From an uncultured Flavobacteriaceae bacterium (GTDB lineage Bacteria; Bacteroidota; Bacteroidia; Flavobacteriales; Flavobacteriaceae), in contig CALSTV010000001.1 of assembly GCA_943789365.1 (NCBI GenBank), positions 868,001 through 932,000 of the forward strand: a stretch of 64,000 nucleotides of DNA, given 5' to 3'. Both the position numbers and the translations under genes were made by a program. Below the pieces are notes generated by a model. That model made no database searches and had not been told where the DNA came from. It was given only the letters and a program-made list of their open reading frames with translations. Below are positions 44,073 to 52,896 of the stretch, piece by piece (within the stretch, counting starts at the first letter, position 1; each line of letters starts with the position of its first letter).

Positions 44073-44760
44073 CTAAAACCCATTTCCAATCCTCCTCAAA
44101 CCAGAGGTATCTAAAATTTTAATACGTTTTCCAGACAGTTCAATAACCGCTTCCTTTTTCATTTCGGAAAGCAAGCGTATCGCAGACTCGGTTGCCGTAC
44201 CAATCACACTGGCAATCTCTTCTCTAGATAATTTGGCATCTATATAGCCTTCAGCATCCTCTCCAAAAGTTTCATCCAAAAACAATAAAGTATCTGCCAA
44301 ACGTTCACGTACCGTTTTTTTGTGCCATATTGGTCAAGGTTTCGTTGGCATCCTTTAAATCGTGACACACCACCTTAAACATATCTTTGGAAAACTCCTT
44401 ATTTTCATCGAGCGAAGCAAAAATATCTTTTTTAGGAATAAAGCAAGCTTGCATATCTTCCAAAGCAACCACAGACAAACTAACAGGCTCCTCCCCTAAC
44501 ACAGAACGGTAACCCAACATATCGCCGTGTTTGATAAACTTCACGATTTGCTCCTTGCCATTGGCACTCAATTTGGTCAACTTGCACTTTCCTGCTTTGA
44601 TACAATACACGCCATTTAGCATCATCCCTTCCTTAAAAATAACATCGCCTTTTTTAAAGGACAACTCATTTTTATGGTCCGAAACCTTTTTCAGTTCATC
44701 CTTAGACAGCTTCTTTAAACTGTTAAATTCACGTGTAATACAATGTTGACAATTTCCCAT
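44073..44760 (-). pseudogene. Crp/Fnr family regulator, frameshifted
   Basis: Two reading frames together give a complete Crp/Fnr protein. 44305-44760 encodes 151 aa: N-terminal MGNCQHCITREFNSLKKL, a cNMP-type beta-barrel and the dimer helix, ending NMAQKNGT and a stop. 44073-44300 encodes the helix-turn-helix half (LSREEIASVIGTATESAIRLL). The break is a run of seven A on the coding strand (T7 at 44315-44321); with six A the protein reads MAQKTVRERLADTLLFLDET without interruption. It is either a real inactivating insertion, a phase-variable run, or a sequencing error. Cys at 4, 7 and 52 hint at an Fe-S or redox sensor. It stands divergent from ccoI. Confidence 0.9.
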
Positions 44761-44780
44761 AACGAGTATAATTATACAAA

Positions 44781-44788
44781 CAAAGGTA
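44781..44788 (-). promoter_or_regulatory. -7 box (TACCTTTG) of the fnr-like gene
   Basis: On the minus strand TACCTTTG ends 20 nt before the ATG at 44760. The FNR-type palindrome at 44799-44812 would sit near -28 and could block this promoter, giving autorepression. Confidence 0.5.
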
Positions 44789-44798
44789 CTTAATAATT

Positions 44799-44812
44799 AT
44801 GATAAATATCAC
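44799..44812. promoter_or_regulatory. FNR-type box between fnr-like gene and ccoI
   Basis: ATGATAAATATCAC contains TGAT-AAAT-ATCA, the core of the FNR consensus TTGAT-N4-ATCAA. Its centre is about 70 nt upstream of the predicted ccoI start site, a class I activator distance. A sister site with the same core lies before ccoS. Confidence 0.6.
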
Positions 44813-44814
44813 GG

Positions 44815-44826
44815 TCAATCGATTGA
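44815..44826. promoter_or_regulatory. 12-bp perfect palindrome TCAATCGATTGA
   Basis: A perfect palindrome located 3 nt from the FNR-type box, between it and the -33 element of ccoI. It does not match the FNR pattern and may be the target of another regulator. Confidence 0.35.
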
Positions 44827-44839
44827 ATTTGTTAGATTT

Positions 44840-44871
44840 TTGTATCCGTTTACAAAAAAAGGATAAATTTG
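44840..44871 (+). promoter_or_regulatory. Promoter of ccoI
   Basis: TTG (44840-44842), 21-nt spacer, then TAAATTTG (44864-44871), matching the Bacteroidota TTG/TAnnTTTG pattern. The leader to the ATG at 44939 is about 60 nt. Confidence 0.6.
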
Positions 44872-44938
44872 TAGTTTATTTTAAAAAACCTAAAAAGTAC
44901 TACACTATTACTAACAAAATTTTAGCTATTTTCAACAT

Positions 44939-47323
44939 ATGAAAAACACCCCTTGTTTTCACTGTGGTACCGATTGTACCGAAGCTACCAAATTGGTTTT
45001 TGACCAAAAGGATTTTTGCTGCAATGGCTGTAAAACGGTTTTTGAAATTCTCAACGAAAGTGACCTCACCTCCTACTACGATTTTGAAAAAACCCCTGGT
45101 AAAATCCCGGAAGAGATTCAAGGTAAATACGACTACCTTAAAAACAAGGATATTGTGACCAAACTGTTGGAATTCGATTCCGACACCACGAGCATCATCA
45201 CGCTTTCCATTCCGTTTATCCATTGTAGCTCCTGTATTTGGATTTTGGAAAACCTATACAAACTAAACGAGCATATCTCAGCGTCACAAGTCAACTTCCC
45301 AAAGAAAACGGTACGTATTAGCTATGACAAAACTGCGGTCAGTTTAAAAGACATCGTCTTGCTCTTGAGTCGTATCGGTTACGAACCCGACATCAATCTG
45401 GAACATACAGAAGCCGATAAAAAAACCAAAACCGATAAAAGTCTTATCTATAAAATTGCCGTTGCCGGTTTTGCCTTTGGAAACACCATGTTTCTTTCTT
45501 TTCCAGAATATTTTGAGGTGGATGAGTTTTGGCTCAATCAGTACAAAATCTTTTTCAGGTATATTGCCTTTTGTCTTTCCATTCCAGTAGTTCTATATGC
45601 CGCTCAAGATTATTTTAAAACGGCATTTAAAGGTCTACGCTATAAAATGCTCACCATAGACGTCCCAATTGCTTTGGGGATTGCTGTACTTTTTATACGC
45701 AGCGCACATGAAATCATCACCAATACTGGTCAAGGCTATTTAGATAGCTTAGCAGGATTGGTATTCTTCCTGTTACTGGGAAAACTCTTCCAACAACGCA
45801 CCTATAGTTTTTTGTCTTTTGAAAGAGATTACAAGTCTTATTTCCCTATTGCCGTTACCAAGATATCAGGCACTAAAGAAGAAAACATTCAAATCTACGA
45901 TGTCATAAAAGGAGACCGTTTACTCATTAGAAACCAGGAACTCATTCCTATAGATGGAATTGTCATAAGAGGAAACACTTTAATCGATTATAGCTTTGTC
46001 ACAGGAGAAGCCACACCGGTTGCCAAACAATCTGGTGATAAAATTTTTGCAGGAGGAAAGCAACTTTCAGGGGTTATTGAAATTGAAGCCATTAAAACCG
46101 TTTCTCAAAGCTACCTAACCCAACTGTGGAGCAATGATGTCTTCAACCAAAACAAAGAAGAAAAGTTTAAAAACATCACAGATTCCATTAGTAAGCATTT
46201 TACCGTTGTCATTCTAATTATTGCAATAGTTTCAGGTGGATATTGGTATATACATAATCCTAAAATTGCTATTGACGTGGTGACCGCTGTTTTAATCATT
46301 GCCTGTCCATGTGCCTTGGCACTCTCCGCTCCTTTTACCTTAGGGAATGTAATTCGAATCTTTGGCAAACACAAACTGTACCTAAAAAACGCAAGTGTTA
46401 TAGAAAGTTTGGCCAAGATAAATACTTTGGTATTTGACAAAACCGGAACCATCACCGCACTAAACAAACAGCAGATTTCCTATGAAGGCACCACACTCAG
46501 TTCTGAAGAAAAAGAACAATTAAAAGCAGTACTCCGAGGCTCAAACCATCCTTTGAGTAGATCTCTATACGAATTCCTCCCCGAATCGAAAAACACCGCC
46601 GTTACTGCTTTTACAGAAACCATTGGTAAAGGTGTGGAAGGCACCGTAAACCAAAGTAACATAAGACTTGGGGCGGCAAGTTTTACACAAGCACCTAAGA
46701 ACGACAAACACAACGAAACCGCCGTGCATTTTAGTTGCAACGAAACCTACAAAGGGAAGTTTGTATTTCAAAATCACTACCGTAAAGGTGTCTATGACAT
46801 GTTTGAAAAATTATCAAAAAGGTTTGACATGCTCGTACTTTCTGGCGACAACGAAGGAGAAAAAGCACACCTAGAACAAACATTGCCTAAAGACACTACC
46901 TTAATCTTCAATCAAAAACCAGAAGACAAGCTAAACTACATCCAGCGTAAACAACGTTCGCAAAACCAGGTCCTCATGCTCGGCGATGGTTTGAACGATG
47001 CCGGTGCCTTGGCACAAAGCAATGTAGGTATTGCAGTATCTGAAAATGTCAATGTATTTTCTCCTGCCGGTGATGCCATTTTAGATGCAAGTGTTTTGGA
47101 TAAATTGCCTAAATTTTTAAAAATTGCGCGCCAATCTATCAGCACTATCAAGGCGAGTTTTGCACTTTCTTTTCTGTACAACAGCATTGGTTTGTATTTT
47201 GCCACTACCGGGCAACTATCGCCTGTAATTGCAGCCATACTCATGCCTTTAAGTTCTATTTCTGTCGTCGTTTTTGTGACTTTGATTACTAATTATATTT
47301 CGTTATCTTTGAGAAGACCGTAA
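44939..47323 (+). CDS. ccoI: Copper-type P1B ATPase, CcoI/FixI
   Basis: 794 aa. An N-terminal Cys-rich segment (CFHCGTDC, then FCCNGCKTVFEIL) is followed by a heavy-metal-associated domain with HCSSC near 95. About eight helices follow. The metal motif CPCALALSAPF is near 455, the phosphorylation site DKTGTITAL near 500, and GDGLNDAGAL near 682. It is the first gene of the cbb3 oxidase locus and probably exports copper for CuB insertion. It is under the FNR-type box. Confidence 0.95.
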   Translation: MKNTPCFHCGTDCTEATKLVFDQKDFCCNGCKTVFEILNESDLTSYYDFEKTPGKIPEEIQGKYDYLKNKDIVTKLLEFDSDTTSIITLSIPFIHCSSCIWILENLYKLNEHISASQVNFPKKTVRISYDKTAVSLKDIVLLLSRIGYEPDINLEHTEADKKTKTDKSLIYKIAVAGFAFGNTMFLSFPEYFEVDEFWLNQYKIFFRYIAFCLSIPVVLYAAQDYFKTAFKGLRYKMLTIDVPIALGIAVLFIRSAHEIITNTGQGYLDSLAGLVFFLLLGKLFQQRTYSFLSFERDYKSYFPIAVTKISGTKEENIQIYDVIKGDRLLIRNQELIPIDGIVIRGNTLIDYSFVTGEATPVAKQSGDKIFAGGKQLSGVIEIEAIKTVSQSYLTQLWSNDVFNQNKEEKFKNITDSISKHFTVVILIIAIVSGGYWYIHNPKIAIDVVTAVLIIACPCALALSAPFTLGNVIRIFGKHKLYLKNASVIESLAKINTLVFDKTGTITALNKQQISYEGTTLSSEEKEQLKAVLRGSNHPLSRSLYEFLPESKNTAVTAFTETIGKGVEGTVNQSNIRLGAASFTQAPKNDKHNETAVHFSCNETYKGKFVFQNHYRKGVYDMFEKLSKRFDMLVLSGDNEGEKAHLEQTLPKDTTLIFNQKPEDKLNYIQRKQRSQNQVLMLGDGLNDAGALAQSNVGIAVSENVNVFSPAGDAILDASVLDKLPKFLKIARQSISTIKASFALSFLYNSIGLYFATTGQLSPVIAAILMPLSSISVVVFVTLITNYISLSLRRP

Positions 47324-47381
47324 TTATTTACCCCAAATAATTGCACTTAAACTTCGGCTAACCCCCAAATAAAGAACAAAC

Positions 47382-47395
47382 ATGATAATTATCAT
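47382..47395 (+). promoter_or_regulatory. FNR-type box upstream of ccoS
   Basis: ATGATAATTATCAT is a perfect 14-bp palindrome with the TGAT-N4-ATCA core. Its centre is about 41 nt upstream of the predicted start site after TATTTTTG (47418-47425), the classic class II FNR position. Confidence 0.65.
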
Positions 47396-47417
47396 TTCGT
47401 TTGGATAGCGACGATAA

Positions 47418-47425
47418 TATTTTTG
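47418..47425 (+). promoter_or_regulatory. -7 box (TATTTTTG) of the ccoS-ccoNOQP operon
   Basis: TATTTTTG matches TAnnTTTG and lies 22 nt before the ccoS ATG. The usual -33 TTG spacing is poor, as expected for an activator-dependent class II promoter. Confidence 0.55.
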
Positions 47426-47447
47426 TTCTTTGTTAAAAAATTTGTTT

Positions 47448-47612
47448 ATGAGCATCATTTACTTTCTTATTAGTATCAGCTTGATTGTTGCATTGCTTTT
47501 CTTTTTTGCATTTATCAAAGCGGTAAAAAGCGGACAATATGAAGATGACTATACACCTTCTGTACGTATGCTTTTCGACGACACAATTCAGAACAAAACC
47601 ACTAAAAAATAA
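47448..47612 (+). CDS. ccoS: cbb3 oxidase assembly protein CcoS
   Basis: 54 aa from the ATG at 47448 (MSIIYFLISISLIVALLFFF); an upstream start in the same frame would place six residues inside the leader. One transmembrane helix is followed by a conserved cytosolic AVKSGQYEDDYTPSVRMLF. CcoS helps insert redox cofactors into the cbb3 oxidase. It is 24 nt before the probable ccoNO start. Confidence 0.9.
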   Translation: MSIIYFLISISLIVALLFFFAFIKAVKSGQYEDDYTPSVRMLFDDTIQNKTTKK

Positions 47613-47636
47613 TCATTTCTAACAAACACTTAATTA

Positions 47637-49820
47637 ATAAAAGTACAACAATTTTACTACGACAACAAGATTGTAAAAAATTTCATCTATGCCACCATTT
47701 TCTGGGGGCTTATTGGAATGGCAGTCGGACTACTTTTAGCATTTATGTTTTTATTTCCCAATATGACCAGTGGTATTTCATGGTTGAGTTTTGGGCGTTT
47801 GAGACCTTTGCACACCAATGCAGTAATTTTTGCCTTTGTTGGTAACGCCATCTATGCAGGTGTGTATTACTCCTCACAGCGTTTGCTAAAAGCCAGAATG
47901 TGGAGCGATTTCTTAAGTAAATTCAATTTTTGGGGCTGGCAGCTCATCATTGTCGCTGCTGCAGTGACCTTGCCTTTAGGATTTACAACTAGTAAGGAAT
48001 ATGCCGAATTGGAATGGCCTATTGACATTGCCATTGCCTTGGTTTGGGTAGCCTTTGGAGCCAACCTTATTGGAACTATTATCAAAAGAAGAGAACGTCA
48101 TATGTATGTTGCGATCTGGTTTTATTTAGGAACCTTTGTGACCGTAGCAGTACTGCATATTTTTAACAGTTTTGAATTACCAGTAAGCTTCTTAAAAAGT
48201 TACTCAGTATATGCTGGGGTACAAGATGCTTTGGTGCAATGGTGGTACGGACATAATGCCGTTGCCTTTTTCTTAACCACACCCTTCCTTGGATTGATGT
48301 ACTACTTCGTTCCAAAGGCAGCAAACAGACCTGTATACTCATACCGTTTGTCTATAGTGCACTTTTGGTCGTTGATCTTTATTTATATTTGGGCAGGTCC
48401 ACATCACCTATTATATACCGCTTTGCCAGATTGGGCACAAAACTTAGGAGTTGCATTCTCTATCATGTTGATTGCACCTTCTTGGGGAGGTATGATTAAC
48501 GGATTACTAACATTAAGAGGTGCTTGGGATAAAGTAAGAACTGATCCTGTTTTAAAGTTTATGGTCGTTGCCATTACCGGATATGGAATGGCAACTTTTG
48601 AAGGGCCTATGCTATCTCTTAAAAACGTTAATGCAATTGCTCACTTTACTGATTGGATCATTGCCCACGTACACGTTGGTGCTTTGGCATGGAACGGGTT
48701 CCTAGCCTTTGGTATGATTTATTGGTTGGTACCAAGAATGTTCAAAACAACCTTGTTTTCTACAAAATTGGCCAATACGCATTTCTGGATCGGAACTTTA
48801 GGTATATTACTCTATGCATTGCCTATGTATGTAGCTGGTTTTGTTCAAGCCTCTATGTGGAAACAATTCAACCCAGACGGCACTTTAATGTATGGTAACT
48901 TTTTGGAAACAGTAACACAAATTATCCCAATGTACTGGATGCGTGCTATAGGAGGTTCTATGTACATTGCAGGAGCTTTTGTAATGCTCTACAATATTGT
49001 AAAAACTATCAAATCTGGTAGTCCAGTGGAAGACGATTTAGCAGAAGCACCTGCCTTGACTAAAGTCAAAAAAGGTAGATTGCTGGGAGAAGGATGGCAC
49101 CAACAACTGGAAAGAAAACCAGTACAGTTAACCTTATTGGCTACAGTTACCATCCTTATTGGAGGGGCTGTGCAGATCATACCTACCATTATGATAGATT
49201 CAAATATTCCAACCATTACAAGTGTAAAACCTTATACACCATTGGAATTGGAAGGAAGGGATTTATACATTCGAGAAGGTTGTGTGAGTTGTCACTCTCA
49301 AATGATACGTCCATTTAGATCGGAAGTAGAGCGATATGGTGAATATTCAAAAGCCGGAGAATTCGTATACGACCACCCGTTCTTATGGGGCTCAAAACGT
49401 ACAGGGCCGGATTTGGCGCGAGAAGGTCAAAAATATTCAGACAGCTGGCATTTCAACCATATGTATGATCCGCAGAGCACTTCACCAGGTTCGATTATGC
49501 CAAGATATCAGTGGTTAACACACAATATCCTCGACACTTCAGATACTAAAAGTAAAATGGAAGCCATGGTTACTTTAGGTGTTCCCTATTCAGAAACTGA
49601 AATAACGAATGCGTTGGAAACCTTAGATGCACAAGCCTTAAAAATTGAGGAAAATTTAAAACAAGACCCGAACTTTGTTGAAAATTACAACGAAGAAAAA
49701 AGAGCAGCAGCAGCAAATGATGAAACTTTTGTTCCTATAAACAAAAGAGAAATTGTTGCATTGATTGCTTATTTACAACGCTTAGGTACCGATATTAAAG
49801 TCAAAGACACTCAAAAATAA
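47637..49820 (+). CDS. ccoN: cbb3-type cytochrome c oxidase, fused subunits I and II (CcoNO)
   Basis: About 727 aa if read from the ATA at 47637; the first ATG is at 47718 and would drop 27 residues (VQQFYYDNKIVKNFIYATIF) that match the usual N-terminus and first helix. Heme/CuB His sets are present: WWYGHNAVAFF, AGPHHLLYT and HFTDWIIAHVHVGALAW. The CcoO part begins after about 460 and carries one c-type heme site CVSCHSQMIRPF near 548. It is the catalytic core of a high-affinity terminal oxidase in the inner membrane. Confidence 0.9.
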   Translation: MKVQQFYYDNKIVKNFIYATIFWGLIGMAVGLLLAFMFLFPNMTSGISWLSFGRLRPLHTNAVIFAFVGNAIYAGVYYSSQRLLKARMWSDFLSKFNFWGWQLIIVAAAVTLPLGFTTSKEYAELEWPIDIAIALVWVAFGANLIGTIIKRRERHMYVAIWFYLGTFVTVAVLHIFNSFELPVSFLKSYSVYAGVQDALVQWWYGHNAVAFFLTTPFLGLMYYFVPKAANRPVYSYRLSIVHFWSLIFIYIWAGPHHLLYTALPDWAQNLGVAFSIMLIAPSWGGMINGLLTLRGAWDKVRTDPVLKFMVVAITGYGMATFEGPMLSLKNVNAIAHFTDWIIAHVHVGALAWNGFLAFGMIYWLVPRMFKTTLFSTKLANTHFWIGTLGILLYALPMYVAGFVQASMWKQFNPDGTLMYGNFLETVTQIIPMYWMRAIGGSMYIAGAFVMLYNIVKTIKSGSPVEDDLAEAPALTKVKKGRLLGEGWHQQLERKPVQLTLLATVTILIGGAVQIIPTIMIDSNIPTITSVKPYTPLELEGRDLYIREGCVSCHSQMIRPFRSEVERYGEYSKAGEFVYDHPFLWGSKRTGPDLAREGQKYSDSWHFNHMYDPQSTSPGSIMPRYQWLTHNILDTSDTKSKMEAMVTLGVPYSETEITNALETLDAQALKIEENLKQDPNFVENYNEEKRAAAANDETFVPINKREIVALIAYLQRLGTDIKVKDTQK

Positions 49821-49824
49821 AACC

Positions 49825-50019
49825 ATGCTAAAATTTATCAAATACCACATGACAGAAATTGAAGGGATAGCTATCTATCCTATCATTTCGCTATTGATCT
49901 TTTTTCTCTTTTTTTCCGTCCTATTTTGGTGGGTTATAAGCTCAAAAAAAGAATACATCAACCAAGTGAGTCGCATTCCATTAGAAGAAGACGATATATT
50001 GAAAAACACTAAAAACTGA
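49825..50019 (+). CDS. ccoQ: CcoQ/FixQ-like small oxidase subunit
   Basis: 64 aa with one transmembrane helix (IISLLIFFLFFSVLFWWVI) and a short polar tail typical of CcoQ. It lies 4 bp after ccoNO and 5 bp before ccoP. The position and topology support the call more than sequence does. Confidence 0.75.
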   Translation: MLKFIKYHMTEIEGIAIYPIISLLIFFLFFSVLFWWVISSKKEYINQVSRIPLEEDDILKNTKN

Positions 50020-50024
50020 ACACG

Positions 50025-50888
50025 ATGAAAAAGAAACTTCCCATAGGACTGATACGAGTATTCTCCTTGTTTGTACTCGTTTTTATTGCTACAGAACTCA
50101 TTGTTCCTGGTAGTGAGCTCGCTTTTACAGAACCTGTGATTGCAGCGTTTTTGCTTATTGTATTGCTCTTTTTAATCATTTTTGAAAAAATAAAAGAAGC
50201 TTCTGAAGCCTTGTACACAGATCATATTTCTAAAGAGGAACGCAAAACCTATTTTGAAGCAAAGGAAAAAACATCCATCAAAGATTGGAAAAGTTTATTA
50301 CAAGCCTTAACCAGCTTAAAAGCCGTAGAAGAAGAACAGGATATTATCTTGGAGCACGATTACGATGGCATCAAGGAATTGGACAACGATTTACCACCAT
50401 GGTGGTTGTATATGTTCTACGCAACCATTGTGTTTGCTGTAGTTTATTTGGGGTATTACGAAGTTTTTGGTGGCGACAACCAAACAGACGAATACAACCA
50501 ACAGGTTGCACAAGCAGAAATTGCCATTGAAAAATACCGAAGCACTGCAAAAGTTATCGATATTAGCAATCTTGAAGTAAGCGATGATGTTGCAGCCTTG
50601 AATAAAGGAAAGAAAATTTTTAAATCTAACTGTGCTGCATGCCATATGGTAGACGGGCGTGGAAGTATTGGTCCAAACCTAACCGATGAGTATTGGATTT
50701 TAGGTGGTGGTATTAAAAATATCTACAACACAATTGCTGAAGGTGGTCGTGACGGAAAAGGGATGATTTCATGGAAAAGTAGTTTGAGTCCTGAAAAAAT
50801 TCAACAAGTCGCAAATTATGTTTGGAGTCTTCAAGGCACCAACCCAGACAAAGCAAAAGCTCCAGAAGGAGATAAGTGGACTGAATAA
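50025..50888 (+). CDS. ccoP: cbb3 oxidase subunit III (CcoP)
   Basis: 287 aa. Two N-terminal helices (about 8-50) are followed by a soluble stretch and the CcoP anchor PPWWLYMFYATIVFAVVYLGYYEVF near 125-147. One c-type heme site, CAACHMVDGRGSIGPNL, is near 203, with Met later in KGMISWK. Classic CcoP has two CxxCH sites; only one is present here, as in other Bacteroidota. It passes electrons to the CcoNO core. Confidence 0.92.
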   Translation: MKKKLPIGLIRVFSLFVLVFIATELIVPGSELAFTEPVIAAFLLIVLLFLIIFEKIKEASEALYTDHISKEERKTYFEAKEKTSIKDWKSLLQALTSLKAVEEEQDIILEHDYDGIKELDNDLPPWWLYMFYATIVFAVVYLGYYEVFGGDNQTDEYNQQVAQAEIAIEKYRSTAKVIDISNLEVSDDVAALNKGKKIFKSNCAACHMVDGRGSIGPNLTDEYWILGGGIKNIYNTIAEGGRDGKGMISWKSSLSPEKIQQVANYVWSLQGTNPDKAKAPEGDKWTE

Positions 50889-50927
50889 TATGGGTGCATA
50901 CGCACTTCAATAGTTTTCAATAGAAGG

Positions 50928-52343
50928 ATGCAAAAAGAAGAAGCATTTAGAGATAGCCTTGGTACCATGGACAAAGATGGTGCTCGAAAATGGGTATATC
51001 CGAAACAGCCGAAAGGTAGCTATTACAATTACAGAACCCAGCTGAGCTGGGTTCTCTTAGCTTGCCTTCTTGTTGCTCCTTTTGTAAAAATTAATGGCAA
51101 TCAATTTTTCTTGTTTGACATCTTAGAAAGAAAATTTGTGATTTTCGGAGTACCTTTTTGGCCACAAGATTTTCATCTTATGGTGATTTCTATGATCATT
51201 GCTATTGTTTTTATTACCCTTTTTACAGTTGTCTATGGACGTATCTTTTGTGGTTGGATTTGTCCGCAAACCATCTTTATGGAAATGGTTTTCCGTAAAA
51301 TAGAGTATTGGATAGACGGAGACAGAGGTGCACAGATTCGACTCGACAAACAAAAGTGGAATGCCGAAAAAATTAGAAAACGAACGCTAAAGTGGTTTGT
51401 CTTTTTTGTGATTTCTTTTATCATTTCAAATGTTTTCTTAGCTTATTTCATTGGAAGTGACACCTTGATTGAAATTGTTACTGATAACCCAAAAAATCAC
51501 CTAAAAGGCTTATCGATGATTTTGATCTTCACAGGAGTCTTCTATTTTATTTTTGCCTGGTTTCGAGAGCAAGTTTGTATCATTGTTTGTCCCTACGGTC
51601 GTTTACAAGGAGTACTGCTCGACAACAAGTCTATCAATGTAGCCTATGATTATAAAAGAGGAGAAAAAGAACAAGGAAGGGCACTCTTTAAAAAAAATGA
51701 GGACCGTGAAATCACCGGGAAAGGAGATTGTATTGATTGTAAGCAATGTGTGCATGTTTGTCCTACTGGAATCGATATTCGCAACGGAACACAACTAGAA
51801 TGTGTTAACTGTACTGCTTGTATCGATGCCTGCGACCATATCATGGAAAGTGTAGGGATGGAAAAAGGGTTGATTCGCTACGCGTCGGAAGATAATATCA
51901 AAGACAAAGCTCCTTTTTCGTTCAATTTGAGAATGAAAGGCTATACCGCTGTCTTAGGCGTATTACTCATCGTATTGGCAACCATGTTGTTTTTAAGAAA
52001 CGACGTTGAAGCCACGATTCTCCGACTGCCTGGACAAAACTACGAGACGAAAGAAAACGGTATCATTAGCAATGTGTTTACCTATAAGGTTATCAACAAA
52101 ACAAACAGAGATTTGGAACATATTCATTTTAAACTTGTTTCGCACAAAGGAACTATCGTATTGATTGGAAAAGAAAATTTCGACATTGAAAAGCAACAAT
52201 ATGGTGAAGGTACACTCTTTATTGAAATACCGAGAACTGCATTAAAGGATTCTAAAGAGATGCTGAAAATAGGTGTCTTTGAAAATGATATATTGATAGA
52301 AACAACAACCACTAATTTTTCTGGACCAAGACGGTTTAGATAG
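50928..52343 (+). CDS. ccoG: cbb3 oxidase accessory ferredoxin CcoG
   Basis: 471 aa. Five or so helices carry FCGWICPQTIFMEMVFRKIEYWIDG-type loops near 105-125 and CIIVCPYGRLQGVL near 205. The two 4Fe-4S clusters are CIDCKQCVHVCPTG and CVNCTACIDACDH. A C-terminal Ig-like domain (about 370-471) ends NFSGPRRF. The family reduces copper for oxidase assembly. It is 39 bp after ccoP. Confidence 0.93.
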   Translation: MQKEEAFRDSLGTMDKDGARKWVYPKQPKGSYYNYRTQLSWVLLACLLVAPFVKINGNQFFLFDILERKFVIFGVPFWPQDFHLMVISMIIAIVFITLFTVVYGRIFCGWICPQTIFMEMVFRKIEYWIDGDRGAQIRLDKQKWNAEKIRKRTLKWFVFFVISFIISNVFLAYFIGSDTLIEIVTDNPKNHLKGLSMILIFTGVFYFIFAWFREQVCIIVCPYGRLQGVLLDNKSINVAYDYKRGEKEQGRALFKKNEDREITGKGDCIDCKQCVHVCPTGIDIRNGTQLECVNCTACIDACDHIMESVGMEKGLIRYASEDNIKDKAPFSFNLRMKGYTAVLGVLLIVLATMLFLRNDVEATILRLPGQNYETKENGIISNVFTYKVINKTNRDLEHIHFKLVSHKGTIVLIGKENFDIEKQQYGEGTLFIEIPRTALKDSKEMLKIGVFENDILIETTTTNFSGPRRFR

Positions 52344-52434
52344 TTTTGAGTGCTAACTGTTTAGGGAGTAGACAATAGAGACTGCCCAGTGTGAGGAAAC
52401 GGGAAACGGTCAACGAACAACGTAAAAACAAGAT

Positions 52435-52884
52435 ATGAAAAAAATAAATTGGGGCACAGGTATAGTTATCACTTTTGTATTATTCATTGGATTTATACTC
52501 TATTTTGTGATTAAGGCGAGTACAGACACTACGTACGAATATGATTTGGTTGCTGAAGATTATTACAAAGACGAATTGGAATATCAAGCAAAGATAGATA
52601 AATTAGAAAACGCAAAAACACTGAGTTCGAATATCGCAATAACCAGAACAGAAAGTGGAGTGACAATTGAATTTCCAAGCCATTTTGACTCAGAAAAAAT
52701 AAAAGGAACTTTGTTCTTATACCGCCCTTCAGACAGGATTTTAGATCGCAGTATTCCTATCGTCCTAAACAACTTTACACAAGAAGTTTCAAAAAGCATC
52801 CTTATTGCGGGAAGATGGGATATTCATGTAGATTGGTCGTATGAGGGCACTTCGTATTTGTACATCCAAAAGTTTAATTTTTAA
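52435..52884 (+). CDS. ccoH: FixH-family protein (CcoH)
   Basis: 149 aa. One N-terminal helix (about 9-27) is followed by a FixH domain with YDLVAEDYYKDELEYQAKID near 38-57 and a beta-rich end (GRWDIHVDWSYEGTSYLY). It assists assembly of cbb3 oxidase. The 91-bp spacer before it contains imperfect GGGAAACGGTCAACG-like words. Confidence 0.88.
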   Translation: MKKINWGTGIVITFVLFIGFILYFVIKASTDTTYEYDLVAEDYYKDELEYQAKIDKLENAKTLSSNIAITRTESGVTIEFPSHFDSEKIKGTLFLYRPSDRILDRSIPIVLNNFTQEVSKSILIAGRWDIHVDWSYEGTSYLYIQKFNF

Positions 52885-52896
52885 GTAAGCTTTGAC

